Shown piece by piece: positions 13,071 to 25,546 of a stretch of 64,000 nucleotides of DNA (positions within the stretch are counted from its first letter, which is position 1; each line of letters opens with the position of its first letter). The DNA comes from Heterobasidion occidentale (Eukaryota; Basidiomycota; Agaricomycetes; Russulales; Bondarzewiaceae), in the NCBI GenBank assembly GCA_039111635.1, contig JBCAQO010000004.1:620001-684000 (forward strand), written 5' to 3'. A model generated the notes under the pieces. The model searched no databases and was not told where the DNA came from. It was given only the letters and a program-made list of their open reading frames with translations. The position numbers and the translations under genes were made by a program.

Positions 13071-13166
13071 GGGAGGTCTATAGCTCCGCCGATGAGGGTT
13101 ATGAGAGAGAGTGTGGCAGCAAGCAGAGTGTGGTGCAAGGTAGGGGCAAAAGCGAGTCTATTCTAG

Positions 13167-13767
13167 TGTTACGAACTGCTCGTTCGGTAACCCAAGAGTA
13201 ACAGGTTCTTCCCTAGGTCGCACGAAGGACTGAGTGGATGAGGGATCCTTGACTGGATTAGAAGATTAATACAAGAGTGGTCGCGGTGATCCTACTGTAG
13301 GAAGACAGTAGCGAACAAAGTTTCTGTATAGGAAGATACAAACAAACGAAGAGAATAGACTGAAGTTCTTCAGCCTATTCTATGGGCCTTATATACTGTA
13401 TAGGGCATAGGGTAAGAGTCCGTATGCTTCTCCTGGTTCCCATTCCAGGAGAGCATGGGTTGCTGTCTCTCTCAGTCAGCGCCTACTCTTGTACTTCTCT
13501 AGTCGCACCAATCCATCCAGGTGTGACGAGGTGCTTGCCTATATGCCCTAAGCCCATGGCATGTGAATGCCTATCTCACTAAGCCACTATACCGATGACC
13601 CTGTCATATATCCTCTTCCAATGTCTTGAAGAACCATCAGACCAGTCGGCTCCTAAAGACATGCTGAATACCTTGATGTATGCTCCGTGGTGGAGCTGCC
13701 TAGCATGTGATGCTTGGACCATCGGATAGACTGACCCTGCAGGGTCCCGACAGGTCAAGTCATAACA
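13167..13767 (-). repeat. 5' LTR of element W
   Basis: Starts and ends (plus strand) TGTTACGA and GTCATAACA, 601 bp. On the minus strand it has a TATATAAGG box (about 13388-13396) and, about 33 bp downstream, AGTCTATTCT (13352-13361). Its complement lies two bases inside the LTR edge (13155-13164), the same self-primer arrangement as in X. Confidence 0.88.
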
Positions 13768-16620
13768 GAGAGCCAAATATGGATAAGCAAACATCCATTG
13801 GACTTTATCAGAAAACAAGACACACCAGAGCTTCACATTAGCGTTTAAAATATCATCATTAAAAAAAGAAGGGAGAGGATCAATCAGTAGTGCAGAGGCC
13901 ATCATTGTGGCAAGCTCTGGCAAGCTCCACTGATTTTTCAATGAATAATCCTTGGCAGACAATGAATACATACAATATCAACCACCGTGTTATGGCATAC
14001 TCGTTCATGACTGACAATGTATTCTTGTTTTTCTTTGACAGAGGTAGGGCCATTACCTGGCAATCAGATTTCTCGCTCGAGCGAAAGGTCTGTCTGTCCA
14101 ACCTGATTGAACAGCAGGGTGGTTTGACATCTATGATGGATTATAGCCTGCGACAAATTAAAATACATATCTGAAGGGTGCTTTGAACCCACTCTCCTCC
14201 AACAGCCCTTCCTCCTCGATCTCTGCAGCATTTACGGAGTCCGAACAACTCCTCTCCATTCAAGCTTGTACCCTCACTGTCTAGGTGGCTTTCTGATTGC
14301 GAGTGCGCATCCGAAGAAGGCGAGTATTAGCTGTCATCAGATTTGTCACCGCTTTTGGCCTCGACAATGTTTGGTCAGGCCTCGAGCACGGCAGAGCAGC
14401 ATGCTAGGGTCAGATCACCGGAGATTGGGTCTGGGATCCCTGTGTACAATGACAGCCTGTAGAGCAGTCAGTCATCCAAGCAGCTTGAGGGATGGCCCAA
14501 AGATCCTATCTTCCAAGTCATGCACGTGTAGGGTATCAGCCAACATAATGAAAACAGCGAGGAGCTGCGGAACACTCACCTTGATGGTGAACAAGGCTTG
14601 CCAGCCTGCACCGTGAATGGCGTACTTGAGCTCCTGGCTGGGGCACACGATCCTGTATGTGTATGCCCTTGAATGGGGTATCACCCAAGCCGTGCGGTCA
14701 AGGCTGAGGCGCCGACCAGGGTGCAAAAGGCAGTGCATGCACGCAGTGAGAGACTGCATGAACGGGAGGAGGGAAGCGTTGAAAATGAAGAAGGAGGAGA
14801 GGAGGCGGAGACAGCGATGCGATCTGAAGCCGAGGTGGGAGGCATGATGACTGAAGGCATGTTTGGTGCCAGGGCCATTTGAGGAGAGAGAGGAGGAGTG
14901 CATCATCCTCGCTGAGACCACCCTTGGCGGAGGGCTCTGAGGGCAGTAGTGTATTGAGGAGGCGGAAGACGCGAGCTCACCGGGGCATGACAGGGTGCGC
15001 TCCCCTCGTCGCTGTCATGTTGCCATCAATGACTCCACATCCCACAGCCCATGTCCCATACTGCCCTCCCATCTCCTCCCACCACTCTGTACCGCATCCG
15101 CAGATATCAGCTCTGCAATGTTCTCGAAAATCCTGCGCATGAAGCACGTCGTGCGGCGTCATCGGTGCGGTGCCCAAGGCTGAGGATGGGGGCGGGACGG
15201 AGGAGACGGCGAGGACAATGAAATGGTGAAAAAAGAGGCCACTTGTCATCCTGCGAAGGCATAGGCTGGAGTGGCAGGATATGGAAGGGTTCTAGGTGTC
15301 GGCCAACACGGAGCAGTGCTGCCGGAGGAGCGGGACGCAGTGGCTAAGATTGTATAAGATAAGCAACTGTCCAATTGTCTACAATTACAAGGTCCACAAG
15401 TCTAGTAGACCTCCTCCTCGGCGGTCAGCCTTTCTGCCAGTTTTAGCATGTTTCACAGGCAAGATCGGGAAAACGTTAGCATTTTTCTGACCTGTTTAGG
15501 GGTATTTTGACGGGGAAACCTTCATAGGAGCTTCAGGGGGCCTACTATCAGAGTGTAGCGATCTCTATTCGCGGCTAGAACCATTGATAGAGCTCTTTGA
15601 TTGATAGAGCTCTTTGTAATGGATTTACGTCCATTTGTAAGGTCATGATTGCACAAGAGTAAGGATGACGTTGTGGGCTTGCAGGGGGCTTGTTAGGGAG
15701 TGACTTAAGTTGTTGAAGACAGTTCGTGCACAATTCGTGCACGTCCTCAAGAATTTCTCACGCTCGTTTCCACTGCCCCCTGCAGTGATTTAGGCTTTTA
15801 CGAAGGGTTGAGAACATAAACACCCTCAAAGCGTGCTTCTACCTTTCTCATTCGACTAAAGTGTGTAGACTCGCTGGGTCGTCCCTTGTTCGCATGTCTC
15901 CTTGACATACCGGCTCCTAAAATTCCGGTTCTGATGAGCTATTCACTATCCGGTTGAGGTGCGCGTACAGTGCGTCTTGAAATGAAGCACAAGTTTGGAA
16001 TCGTATCAGAGAAAGAATTATCTCAACAAACCTATGTCGAGGTGAGCTTGGGATAGCAAGGACGTGTCTAGCCACGCACCTCTCAGAAATCAGGCCCAGA
16101 TTATATGCAACATTTGAAGCTTTCTGCTCTCGATAAAGCTCCCGCGATACGGCAGAGCTCTTGTCGATTGATGTATCATGGTGATCAACGGGCACAATGT
16201 CGACCAAACTCAACATTCTAAACAAAGATCTGAGGAGATTGATAGACTGAACAACGCTTGAATTATATGAACACTTCTGTGCTATGTCCGGAGTGTGACT
16301 TCCTGGATATCGATGGAAAACGCATCCATACGACTCATCAATAATTGATCCCAAAGTGATGTTATGGGAGGTCACGCACACCGCAAGAAATAGCAAAACG
16401 TCCAGTCAAGGGATGTTACTCTTAAGTTGCGCACGATTGAAGTGAACCACGTGTCTCCATGCCGCATGCATGAAGGTGGCGGTGGACAAACAAACCGCTC
16501 CGCTTGCCTATAAAGAGAGGACCAAAGCGAGCCACAGATCCAACCGCCGCTACTCCTGTCTTATCCATAAGCGCTCGCAGAAGAGCACTACCATATACAA
16601 CATTCGCCTGCCACTCCACA
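13768..16620. other. Gene-poor region, no confident gene
   Basis: Several open frames exist on both strands (13880-14101 minus, 14472-14921 minus, 15917-16396 minus), but none shows a recognisable family. The 14472-14921 minus frame has a hydrophobic stretch (SSFFIFNASLLPF) and a possible donor after its last exon-like block, so a spliced gene there is conceivable. The 159-residue frame at 15917-16396 is the longest. A TATA box for the next gene lies near the right end. Confidence 0.35.
16508..16513 (+). promoter_or_regulatory. TATA box of the C2H2 gene
   Basis: TATAAA 113 bp upstream of the ATG at 16621; spacing allows a start about 80 bp upstream of the ATG. Confidence 0.6.
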
Positions 16621-17718
16621 ATGACTTTCAACCTCCCATTTTCCCAAGATACCTTTATGATCCCTACTCACCGTCCTGCGCTTGACACACCTGTCTACAG
16701 CGCATCGTACTGCTCGCAGTGCGGAGAGCTCCATGCCTGGGGCACGCCTTGCTACCAGCAGGAATTGAAGGCTCTATTCGACAACTATGGCCCCCAATCT
16801 CTCTTGCCACCGCTCGCGGCTGAAGAGGACATGATTGCGGCACAGATCCTGTCGGAGCCGTTGTCGTTTGATGGTAAGCAAGGATGTTTACCTCGATGCG
16901 CTGTTCTCATCGCATATGCTTGACGCCTAGGCTACATCAGAGAGACAGACGTTCTCCTGGCTCAACAGCTGCCACCCGCCAACATTCTCGCTCAGCCGAC
17001 GATGCCACCTTATGCTCACTGGTACACACCTCATGCCACCTCCTTTGAACAGTGGGGCCGGATCTCAATTGAGGCCACCAGCAACGAACTAAGCGATGTC
17101 TCCGACGATGATTCGTCGCTGATATCGAGCGAGTTGAGCACATATCTCCCAAAACAGGTTACATGGCCTCCGATAGATATTGGAGGAATGCCTGAAGCCT
17201 ACGCGGCTAGCGAAGAGGACGCCCTCTCTACACATGCAACATCAAACACGTCCATCTTCGGGGACTTCTCCGAAGACGAACAGCCATTCGATATTGTTAC
17301 AGTGTCGTCAGCAGAGTCGTCCCCATCTCAGCGTCTTCGGCCCAAGCGTCACCGTCTCGAAGCCGGATGTCAGCGATCCGACCGAACACCATATCAGAGC
17401 ACCAAATGGAACTGCGATCCGTGTAAGAAGGGGTTCGGAAAGAAGGGAGACAGGGATCGACACAATGAGTCGCTGCACGGTAACGTGCTATATCGATGCG
17501 CTCATTGTTGCCATGACTCCAATCGAAAAGATGCTTTGATGCGTCACATACGGACGCGGCATCCTGCGGTTCGACTTCCACTCAGGAGGAACAAAGTGTC
17601 GACGAAGGGGGAGAGCGTTGTGATGGTCCAAAGGAAGAGGACCGGAAGAGGCCAGAAAAAAGCAAAGATCATGGGGAAGAGCTCTCGTGCCAATGTTGGA
17701 GACGCGGGGGATTGTTGA
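16621..17718 (+). CDS. C2H2 zinc-finger protein, probable transcription factor
   Basis: Two exons, 16621-16873 and 16931-17718, with a 57-bp GT-AG intron; the join keeps phase and gives 346 residues. The C-terminal third has two adjacent C2H2 fingers. Finger 1 (CDPCKKGFGKKGDRDRH) is C-x2-C-x12-H-x4-H and finger 2 (CAHCCHDSNRKDALMRH) follows the same spacing. The tail is basic (RKRTGRGQKKAK), suitable for nuclear import. The N-terminal two thirds is acidic and Ser-rich (SDVSDDDSSLISSEL), as in fungal activation regions. A short CSQCGELHAWGTPC motif near the N-terminus could bind a metal. Family and DNA-binding role follow from the fingers; targets are unknown. It looks intact. Confidence 0.85.
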
Positions 17719-20700
17719 GGGAGACTATCAACGACAGGAGGGTGAGCTATCGTTCAAGTGCTATTCTACGCACCTTTCCTTCTCATCGCGTATCCAACCA
17801 AACGTGTTCCTTGCTCATCGCGGCCTTCCCGCTGCAGGTTCTCTTAGACTCTCAACCTTTCCGATTCCCGATCGATGCGGTTATAGGTCTCCACAAAATA
17901 CCAAAGTGGACGTCTTTCCAAGTGATAAATCGTCTTCAGTGAGGCCATCACAGGACTCTGAGCGCAGAGAGGGATGAGAGAAGTAACAAGCGAAGAGATG
18001 ACATGAAGTACCTTATATTTTACATAGTATGTGATATCCTTGTGCGATGTGCAATGTGCATATGATTTTTGAGACATCTGAAGCCTGTGAGCAGAGTGCA
18101 GGGCATTGGGCAAGCGACGCGACAGATCGCCAGATACAGCCAGATACTCACTGTGTGCTCTGACTCCAACTATTGCAGCTCATTTCATTCGAAGCATCTT
18201 TCACAAATGGACTTCTCTTCTTTATGTCGTTGTATCGTGGCAAAACAGGGAAACAGAAATGATATGTCATGATATGTCATGACAGTGTGAAACCAGCAAG
18301 CCTTGCCAACTCTCGTCAGCCTGCGTCAGCCGATCGAGTGCTGACCAGCGCCAAATAATGTCAAACTCTCCTCCGAGCTCTCTTGCCAACGAGTCTTTTA
18401 CCACTGAACGGCACCATCTCTAAAACTCTTGGATATGGCAACTCGACAGGAAATTAAGTTAAACACTATTAAGCTCTCGTTCCGGGCGTCATACTTGCGC
18501 CGATATCCTCTGCTCGGAATATCGTTCACCTAATCAGCATTTAACAGCGTCAGTAGAGGAAAGACGGAGGCCTGGAAGAGACAATAGTTGAGTGCTCAAA
18601 GTTGGCCCCTTTTGCACTTGTATCGATTTGAACGCTTCCGAAGGAGAAGGAGCTGAGAGAAAGAAAATGCGGCCGATGTATCTAGCTGAAAGGGTATCAA
18701 GATGAAAAACGAGGTGCACAGAATCCGTCAAGAGTTCTCATGGAGAGCTCTCTGCTATCATCTCAACAATTTCCAGTATGTCTCTTGCTCCCGCGAATTG
18801 CCTTGCACACGCCCTCAACAATGACCTAGGGGCACAATTCCCCCCTTTCTCTTCGTAATCTCTCCTCTGCTTCTATTTTCTGACTGCGATTTTACCTATC
18901 AGGCCTCTTCGCTTTCTTTGTGCTCATATTTCAGTGGCGCGTCTGGACGGACAACAACTTCCTGCATAGGTACATATCGCCACTGTGCCTTTCCCCTTGT
19001 TGCCACTGGGCCTGCTGATGGGTACACTTGCCTTGCAGCTATGGGTGCTTCCACTGCATGTGCTTATTGCGTTCCGTGATGGTCTCTGCGGGCAGCGCAT
19101 GGAATTATCAATAGTCTTGCAGTCCGCGGTCGAAGACTTGAGTCGGATGTGATCTGCAATCCTCTCACCATTCTTCATTAAGGCTCACATCGGACATAGC
19201 GTGCGATCTGTGAGGCATCTGCGGGTGTGCAGCATAAATCGATAGCTGGAAGCTCAGGTAGCACTTCAAAGTAAGTCTTCAGTGATATTCTCACGAGCAC
19301 AGGGATGTCTTTTGACGACTTGTCAGTCTTTCGAGCATGGAACGATCACACATCCAGATATGTGCTAGAGAAATATACGGAAATATGTATCGTGCAGGTG
19401 AGTCGTTGGGTGGATGTTGGACGCCTATTGATACGACAATGCATGGTGCCCCAACGCTTGTTGTATCTGATCGTCCTGCGGAGCACCTTCGATTTGTCCT
19501 TTCCGGTACAAGAGCAAAGATGTCCCGCTAGACATTCATATCAAAACCCCCAAACAGTTACATGATGGTAGACAGACCCGTCAAGAAAACCAGAAAGTGT
19601 GGGTGGATTCGGTAACGCACGAAACTCTGTCTACAATACTAGATTGTGTAGACTCAGTGTAAGTTTTAGGACGCTAATTCGCATGCCTTAATGCTGATCT
19701 GATATGTACAGAGATGCCTATACGGCCCGCGGCTAATTGAGATTCCAATTTCCCAGATGCTCAGTGGATCGGAGGGAAGCTAAAGGGTTGTATGCACACT
19801 TACGACCTATAAAGGCGAGATTTACGAATAGGAATATAAGGAAGTCGTTGGTCTGTCGCGTTCAAAACGGACTTGATCTTTTTCTTCTCAATGCCTTGAT
19901 TATGAGTTTCGATCCAGGGGCTTAAGTCGGTAGACCAGGGATTTTCCGCTGCTACAATTTATAGCAACACTTTCCCACTTTTCCTCACGATTCCTGCGAT
20001 CCCTCGCCGCCCTCAACTGTTACGGCGATGGACTTTATCAGTCAAAAGGTCGCCATCGACTCTATCACGATGTGAATTGTGTGCTTCGCCAGATCAACGA
20101 CTTCGCTCAGCAAGTCGTATCGGATTTTGCTTCTAGAACGCCATCGCCATCTTTCATTCTTGGTTAATCATGATCATGAACCGAAATCCAATTAGCCCAC
20201 GAGCTTCCCTTTCTTGCTTCACGAATGACCCCATACCTTGCCGGGATCTTTGATTCACATCAGAAGGCAGTAAAAAAAACGATGGCAAGATACGGTGATG
20301 ATCGATTATGGGTGCATCGCCTCCTGCGGGCACTGACACAAAGGCACTTATAGGAAGGGGGTAAGACCATGGCATAGTTCGAGTGATTATGTATGAGCTA
20401 CTACGTTCAGTACGATCGGTAGCGGCCTCCCTTAGAAGTCATTGTCTGATCAGGAGCTCTAGTCTTGAAACTCGGTTTCTCTCCAGTGACGACCGTGAAC
20501 AACGGGTGAGCCTGCCAGCTCCCTCAGATGGGACAGAAATGTCGGGCCAGCTCGGGCCAACTCTCCGCCATCCGCATATTGATCGATGCCGCGGAGTTTA
20601 AACCACACATGGCAAAGAGAACACGCCTTGCCTTGACAACAACCATTGAGGTTCAACGATGGTGGCACCTGCTAAGCGTGAAGAGGAAGAGGCTCTTCGT

Positions 20701-20767
20701 TTCCGTATTTAAACCGGTGAGCGCGTTGCTTTCATTCTATTCAGATACCCTCCCCTCACCCCTCAAA
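17719..20767. other. Intergenic, no gene seen
   Basis: About 3 kb between the C2H2 and kinase genes. Only short open frames (up to about 90 residues) without family signal. The last 100 bp contain a TATTTAAA-like stretch (about 20706-20713) that may belong to the kinase promoter. Confidence 0.4.
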
Positions 20768-23203
20768 ATGTCTCAACAACTCCAACTTCTACAGAGCACC
20801 CCGGTATCTAACAAGAAATCATCCACAGAGCATTTCCAAACAAGAGAGGAGGACCGCAAAGCATCCGGAGATTATAAAGCTCTAGTCGACGAGATGAGGA
20901 ACGAATTCGTTGGGCCTATGCCCATCGACACATTCCTAAACGCATTCTTGCCCGACGACGGGACCCTGCTCCCCAAAGATTATCAACAACGCTTCAAGGA
21001 CCTCACGATTGAATCAGGCTTCGAGGCCAACTTCGTGAGTTCACGTCCTTCTCAATCTCTCGTGCATATCTTGATCGCTTGTGACTGTGTCCTTGCAGAT
21101 ACAGGCTGTGAAGGACACGGGGCTTTGCCCTGGCTTGGTCCTCGTCGACACGACCATACGCGAAGACACAGCATACAAGCGCAAACCCGATATCTCTATC
21201 TACAAGGAGACAAACAAGGATGAGCTGAGCGCCAATTTTCTCCTGATGGAACTCCATATCGAGCGCAAGCAGTTATCCGAGGATCCATTTGTGGATCCGA
21301 AAGCATCCTCAAAGGAGCCTTCTGAACTGCCAACAAACAATCCCACGCAATTACGCACGAAAAAGCACACCAAACCTCAGGCGAAAGAAACGTCCAAGCT
21401 GCACGTTTTTGAACACAATTCGAATCTCGGAAACAGGTCCCGCGGGCAAATCACATCTTATGCAGCAGCCCAGCTCGGCGCTCAATGCCGGGCATTTCTA
21501 TTCTCTCTCATCGTTATCGACAACTTTGTCCGGTTCATTCGTTGGGATCGCGCTGGAGCTATCGTCACAGAGCGGGTCAACTGGAAAGACAACCCTTCGC
21601 ATCTGGCGATGTTCCTGTGGAGGTTTTCCCATTCCTCCGATTCAGCACGCGGACACGATACCACCGTATCGACCCCGATGCTAGATGAGATCGAGCGCGC
21701 CAAGATCGCACTTAACCAGCATGCTCTTCGTGTTGTTGTCGCTCAAGGAGGGACCGATAAGGACATCTTGACTGCTCCGTATTCATCTGATGATACCTTC
21801 CGCAAATTTTCTGTGGTGGACGATGGTAAGGATAGGATCGAACGCTTCTTCGTTGCCTCTTCACCACAATGGTACTCTCATAGCCCCACTGGTCGGGGTA
21901 CCAAAGGTTACTTGGCTTACGACGTCGCTGCGGGGAAGGTGGTATACCTCAAGGATAGCTGGCGCTACGTCGCGGAAGGGTACAAAAAAGAGGGAGACAC
22001 GTATCGCTTGCTCAACGACAACAACGTACAATGGGTACCGCAACTTGTCTGTTCCTGCGACATCGACGGGCAGCAGACGCGCACTCATGAATTCTGCGGA
22101 GAAAAGTGGTGCAGTCGAGTCATGGCAGTGAAGCACCACAACCATCATCGACTGGTGCTCGAGGACGTGGGACGGCCGTTGAGGCAATACAACTCTACGA
22201 AAGAGCTCTCTCAGGTCATATGGGATTCGATTGAGGGTAAGTCGGCTGTCTGTTCTATGCTCGTTGCGATTCTGATTGAGCGATGCAGCTCATCAGCAGG
22301 CATATGACGCTGGAGTGCTCCATCAAGACATCAGCGGTGGCAACATCTTGATCACCAACGACGGTCGTGGCTTATTGATAGATTGGGACCTATCCAGAAG
22401 GTGGAAGGAAGAGATATCGGGAGCCAGACTGAAGACCAGGACGGTCAGTTCATCTTCACACACGCTCATTCACTTCGTGATCTCATGGTAGCGATCAGGG
22501 CACGTGGCAGTTCATGTCAATAGACCGGCTGCAACATAGGGGAACGAAGTCGCACGAATTCCGCCATGATCTCGAATCATTCCTCTACGTCTACCTTTAT
22601 CACTGCGTTCGATTTCAGATGCAAGCACTTTCCGAGAACGATCAGCTCACCCTACTTCGAAACATCCATGCGGTGTTTGATTACGCCGTGTTGGATGCTG
22701 ACGACCAGGCTACCGGTGGAGATGAAAAAAAAGCTTTCCTCCAACCTTCTGCCGCAAAATTCAGCTCAACGTATCTGTCCAGAATTCTTTGTCCGTCAGC
22801 CGCCTCTTTCATTTCAAAGCTTCGGGTGTTATTCGTCCCTCTCTACGCTGATCGTCCCACAGTCCCTGGTATTTATGACGTGAAGCTCCCTTCCGTCAAG
22901 AATACGCAAGATGTCTTGAAGTCATCTAAACCTCTCACAGAAATCTTCTTTCTGATCAATCAGTATCACTGGGTTGACGACAAGAGCGACTGTCTCTTCG
23001 GGAAGCCACCTGTGGATTACAAGAAGAAGTCGAAGCGGGGCACCAAGCGCAAGCATCGTCCTGCGAGCGCGAATGACGGCAGCACCAGAAGTAGTCACGA
23101 GACGAAAAAATCTAGGGTGTCCAATGTTTTTGTATCAGACGTTTCTGCGTCGACGTTGGTATGGGATAATGTTGTGGAAGAACTCGATGTATTTTCTTCG
23201 TAA
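20768..23203 (+). CDS. FunK1-type fungal protein kinase
   Basis: Four exons, 20768-21034, 21099-22236, 22289-22443 and 22499-23203, all in phase, give 754 residues. The family is the fungal-type protein kinase domain FunK1, strongly expanded in Agaricomycetes. N-terminal hallmarks are a long region ending [20 protein letters not shown], then the kinase core. The catalytic loop is [12 protein letters not shown] (HQD in place of HRD, with the metal-binding Asn), the DFG position is LLIDWDLS (Asp kept), and the activation-segment end is GTWQFMS, followed by [19 protein letters not shown]. The C-terminal tail is basic ([13 protein letters not shown]), a possible nuclear signal. Introns are 55-64 nt. 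Substrates are unknown for the family. No defect was found. Confidence 0.92.
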
Positions 23204-24155
23204 TTGCAGAAGACTTACAAGAGCGATCTGGAACTACTGGGCCTTGGTAGTGTCTAGATTCAAACAATGCATGTTGATCACATACAAACTTCAGATTCCT
23301 GAAAGATTCATGAGCAATGCATCATACAAATCAGAATGAGATCCGTGAAGACGTTTATGGATAAGGATCTGCCGTCGCGTTATATGACGTGCCCATCTGC
23401 GCGCGCCTTCGACCTCACCGCCAACGCACCGCCGCTCTTATCATCCAGAACAACCGGGCCACTGGCAGTTCTGCAGATTGCAGTCACTTCAATATTTATG
23501 TTGCGAGGCAAAGTTCAGGGAAGGAATGAACAAAGCGAATATTGCGCGTACATATCAGGAAAGGCGTGTGGTTCTCAATTAGGAAATGTCACGCACAATC
23601 GCTGGACTTCATCTCTGCATCTCGCAGAAAACACTTGTAAATGCTGTTACAAAAGAGAACACTCAAGTCGTGGCTCATCTTCTTATAGAAAGTTGCTCCT
23701 TTGTATCCTTGTAGTGCACCTTATTATGAGGGACTGTGCCGGACAAAAATCAATCAAAACTCCCCCTCTTGATGATAAATTAGCAATTTTTGAGCAAAGG
23801 CAACTATCTTGAACAATTGTCAGAAATTGTCAGAAATTGTTGTCATAAGTCAACAAATTCCAGCTAACATGAACATTTCTCACCATGTATTTCCTCAAAT
23901 TGTTGGCAATTGTTGGCATTTCTGAGATAATGCTGTATTTTCTCTCACTTGTTCAATGCTTGATTGTTCATAATTGCTGGCAATTGTCCACAATTGTCAG
24001 GAATCTGTACATAACAACAGATAGCCAGCAATTGTTGGCAATTGACAGCTTGGATGAGGACAGGAATTGACAGGAATTGAGAAAGACTGGGCCTTGGATG
24101 AGCCCTTTGTGCATGTGTGTGTGATCGTATATTAACATCTAGTGATGGCGCACAG
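23204..24155. other. Kinase 3' flank and CAATTG-rich repeat region
   Basis: No gene is supported. From about 23815 to 24075 the sequence repeats short palindromic motifs (AATTGTCAG, CAATTGTTGGCAATTG, GACAGGAATT) in both orientations. This could be the remains of a small inverted-repeat element; ends and target duplications were not found. Confidence 0.5.
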
Positions 24156-24695
24156 TGTTAGGACTGCGTCCTAACATGTGCTTCGCATGTGAGTGAATAG
24201 GCTGGTCAAGTGCTTCGGACATGATTCAGACTCAGACCATTCTCTATGACTCATTACCATTTACATGCTAACTTACTTACGGTTCCTGATTCTTAATGTG
24301 GACAGACACTGGTTCCTGACCCTGTTCCTGGTTCCTGATTGATCATGATGTGGCTACACAGTTGATATGAATGTGGACAAACATTAGCGATCTTGTACTA
24401 TACTTAGATCAGTGACGCATCTTCACTTATGGATCTCGATCATTGACTTCGGTACCTGAGAAGTGCACAGACCAGATCTCGATCCTGCCCTAGATACTTC
24501 TTTGTATATATAGCCAAAATAAGCTTCTAAGAAGCTCAGCTTGTTCACCTGTAATAAATTTGATCTCTGCACTGCGCCCGGTGTCTGGCTACCTTCCTAG
24601 CCCACACTTTGTGATCTCTGTCAGATCTGAAATTTCTTTACACGGTCTGACAACGCACTGGCCTCGTCTCCCTTCTCTTCCATTGCCCTCTTCAC
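24156..24695 (+). repeat. First part of the 5' LTR of Gypsy copy 2 (family 2), split by copy 1
   Basis: Begins TGTTAGGACTGCG. A TATATA box (about 24505) lies 32 bp before AGCTTGTTCA (24537-24546). It breaks off at TTCAC (24691-24695), the target duplication of copy 1. The missing 3' part is on the other strand at 60553-60850; together they make 833 bp after removing one duplicated 5-mer, matching the 834-bp family 2 LTR. Confidence 0.85.
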
Positions 24696-25529
24696 TGTTA
24701 GGTCGGAGACCTATCACGTGCACTGATGCACGAAGGGGTCCCTAGGCTAAACCTCTGCTGGTTCAAAGAGTCGTAGGCTCCAACGGATAAAGACGATGGA
24801 GCGCCTTTGAGCTCTTTCGAGGAATGCGGGGTCGCTGTCTGCTTTGTCCTCAAAGAGATGGAGGAGATGAGTCTCGAGATCTTCTCTATAGAGAGAAGGA
24901 ACTGGATGCTCTTCTCCAGTCCAACAGATGACACGAGGGGTGTCCAACTGAGAACGCGGAAGGCTGCGAGGCCTTGGTAGTAGCGGATGAGTAGCGGGAG
25001 GGATGGGAAGGGAGACGAGTCCAGCGCTTTGTCAGACCGTGCAAAGAGTTTCTCAGATCTGACAGAGATCACGAAGCGTGAGCTAGGAAGGTAGCCAGAC
25101 GCCGGGTGCAGTGCAGAGATCGAGTGTATTACAGGTGAACGAGCTGAGCTTCTTAGAAGCTCATCTCGGCTGTTTATACAAAGAAGTATCTAGGGCAGGA
25201 TCAGGATCTGGTCTGTGCGCTTCTCAGGTACCGAAGTCAACGATCGAGATCCATAAGCTAGAACGTGTCATCGACCTGTCATGTAACTATATATAGTAAC
25301 TGGATCACTAAGTGTCTGTCCACATCTTTGATCGATCAGGAACCAGGAACAGGGGTCAGGAACCAATGTCTATCCACATCAAGAAGCAGGAACTGGAAGT
25401 CAGCGTTCATGCATCAGCATGTAAATGGTAAGGAGTCAAAGAGAACAGTCCAGGTCCACATACTGTCCGAAGCACTTGACCAGCCCATCCTTTCACGTGC
25501 GAAGCACGTGTTAGGACACGGTCCTAACA
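24696..25529 (-). repeat. 3' LTR of Gypsy copy 1 (family 2)
   Basis: 834 bp. On the plus strand it starts TGTTAGGTCGG and ends GTCCTAACA. The outer flank TTCAC equals, inverted, the GTGAA in front of the LTR at 60851, its 5' partner (835 bp). Few differences were noticed between the two (an extra C in a C run and two substitutions), so the insertion is young. U5 contains protein-coding sequence. Confidence 0.88.
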
Positions 25530-25546
25530 CTACCCCCTCTCTATAC
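25530..25546 (-). other. Polypurine tract of copy 1
   Basis: Read on the minus strand, AGAGAGGGGGTAG lies immediately upstream of the 3' LTR. This is the expected plus-strand primer site. Confidence 0.75.

Larger units (their letters stand above)
9088..13767 (-). mobile_element. Ty3/Gypsy element W (family 1), 5' LTR to RNase H, 3' part missing
   Basis: Minus-strand relative of element X. It has a 5' LTR (13167-13767), leader, gag, protease region and reverse transcriptase/RNase H. Homology to X stops at 9087, just after RNase H, so integrase, chromodomain, 3' ORF and 3' LTR are absent and foldback repeat DNA follows. Frames are broken in gag and protease, so this is a decayed copy. Confidence 0.88.

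Noticed and set aside
14472..14921. 149-residue minus-strand frame as a gene
   Set aside because: No recognisable domain and no convincing downstream exons; kept only as a remark in the gene-poor region.
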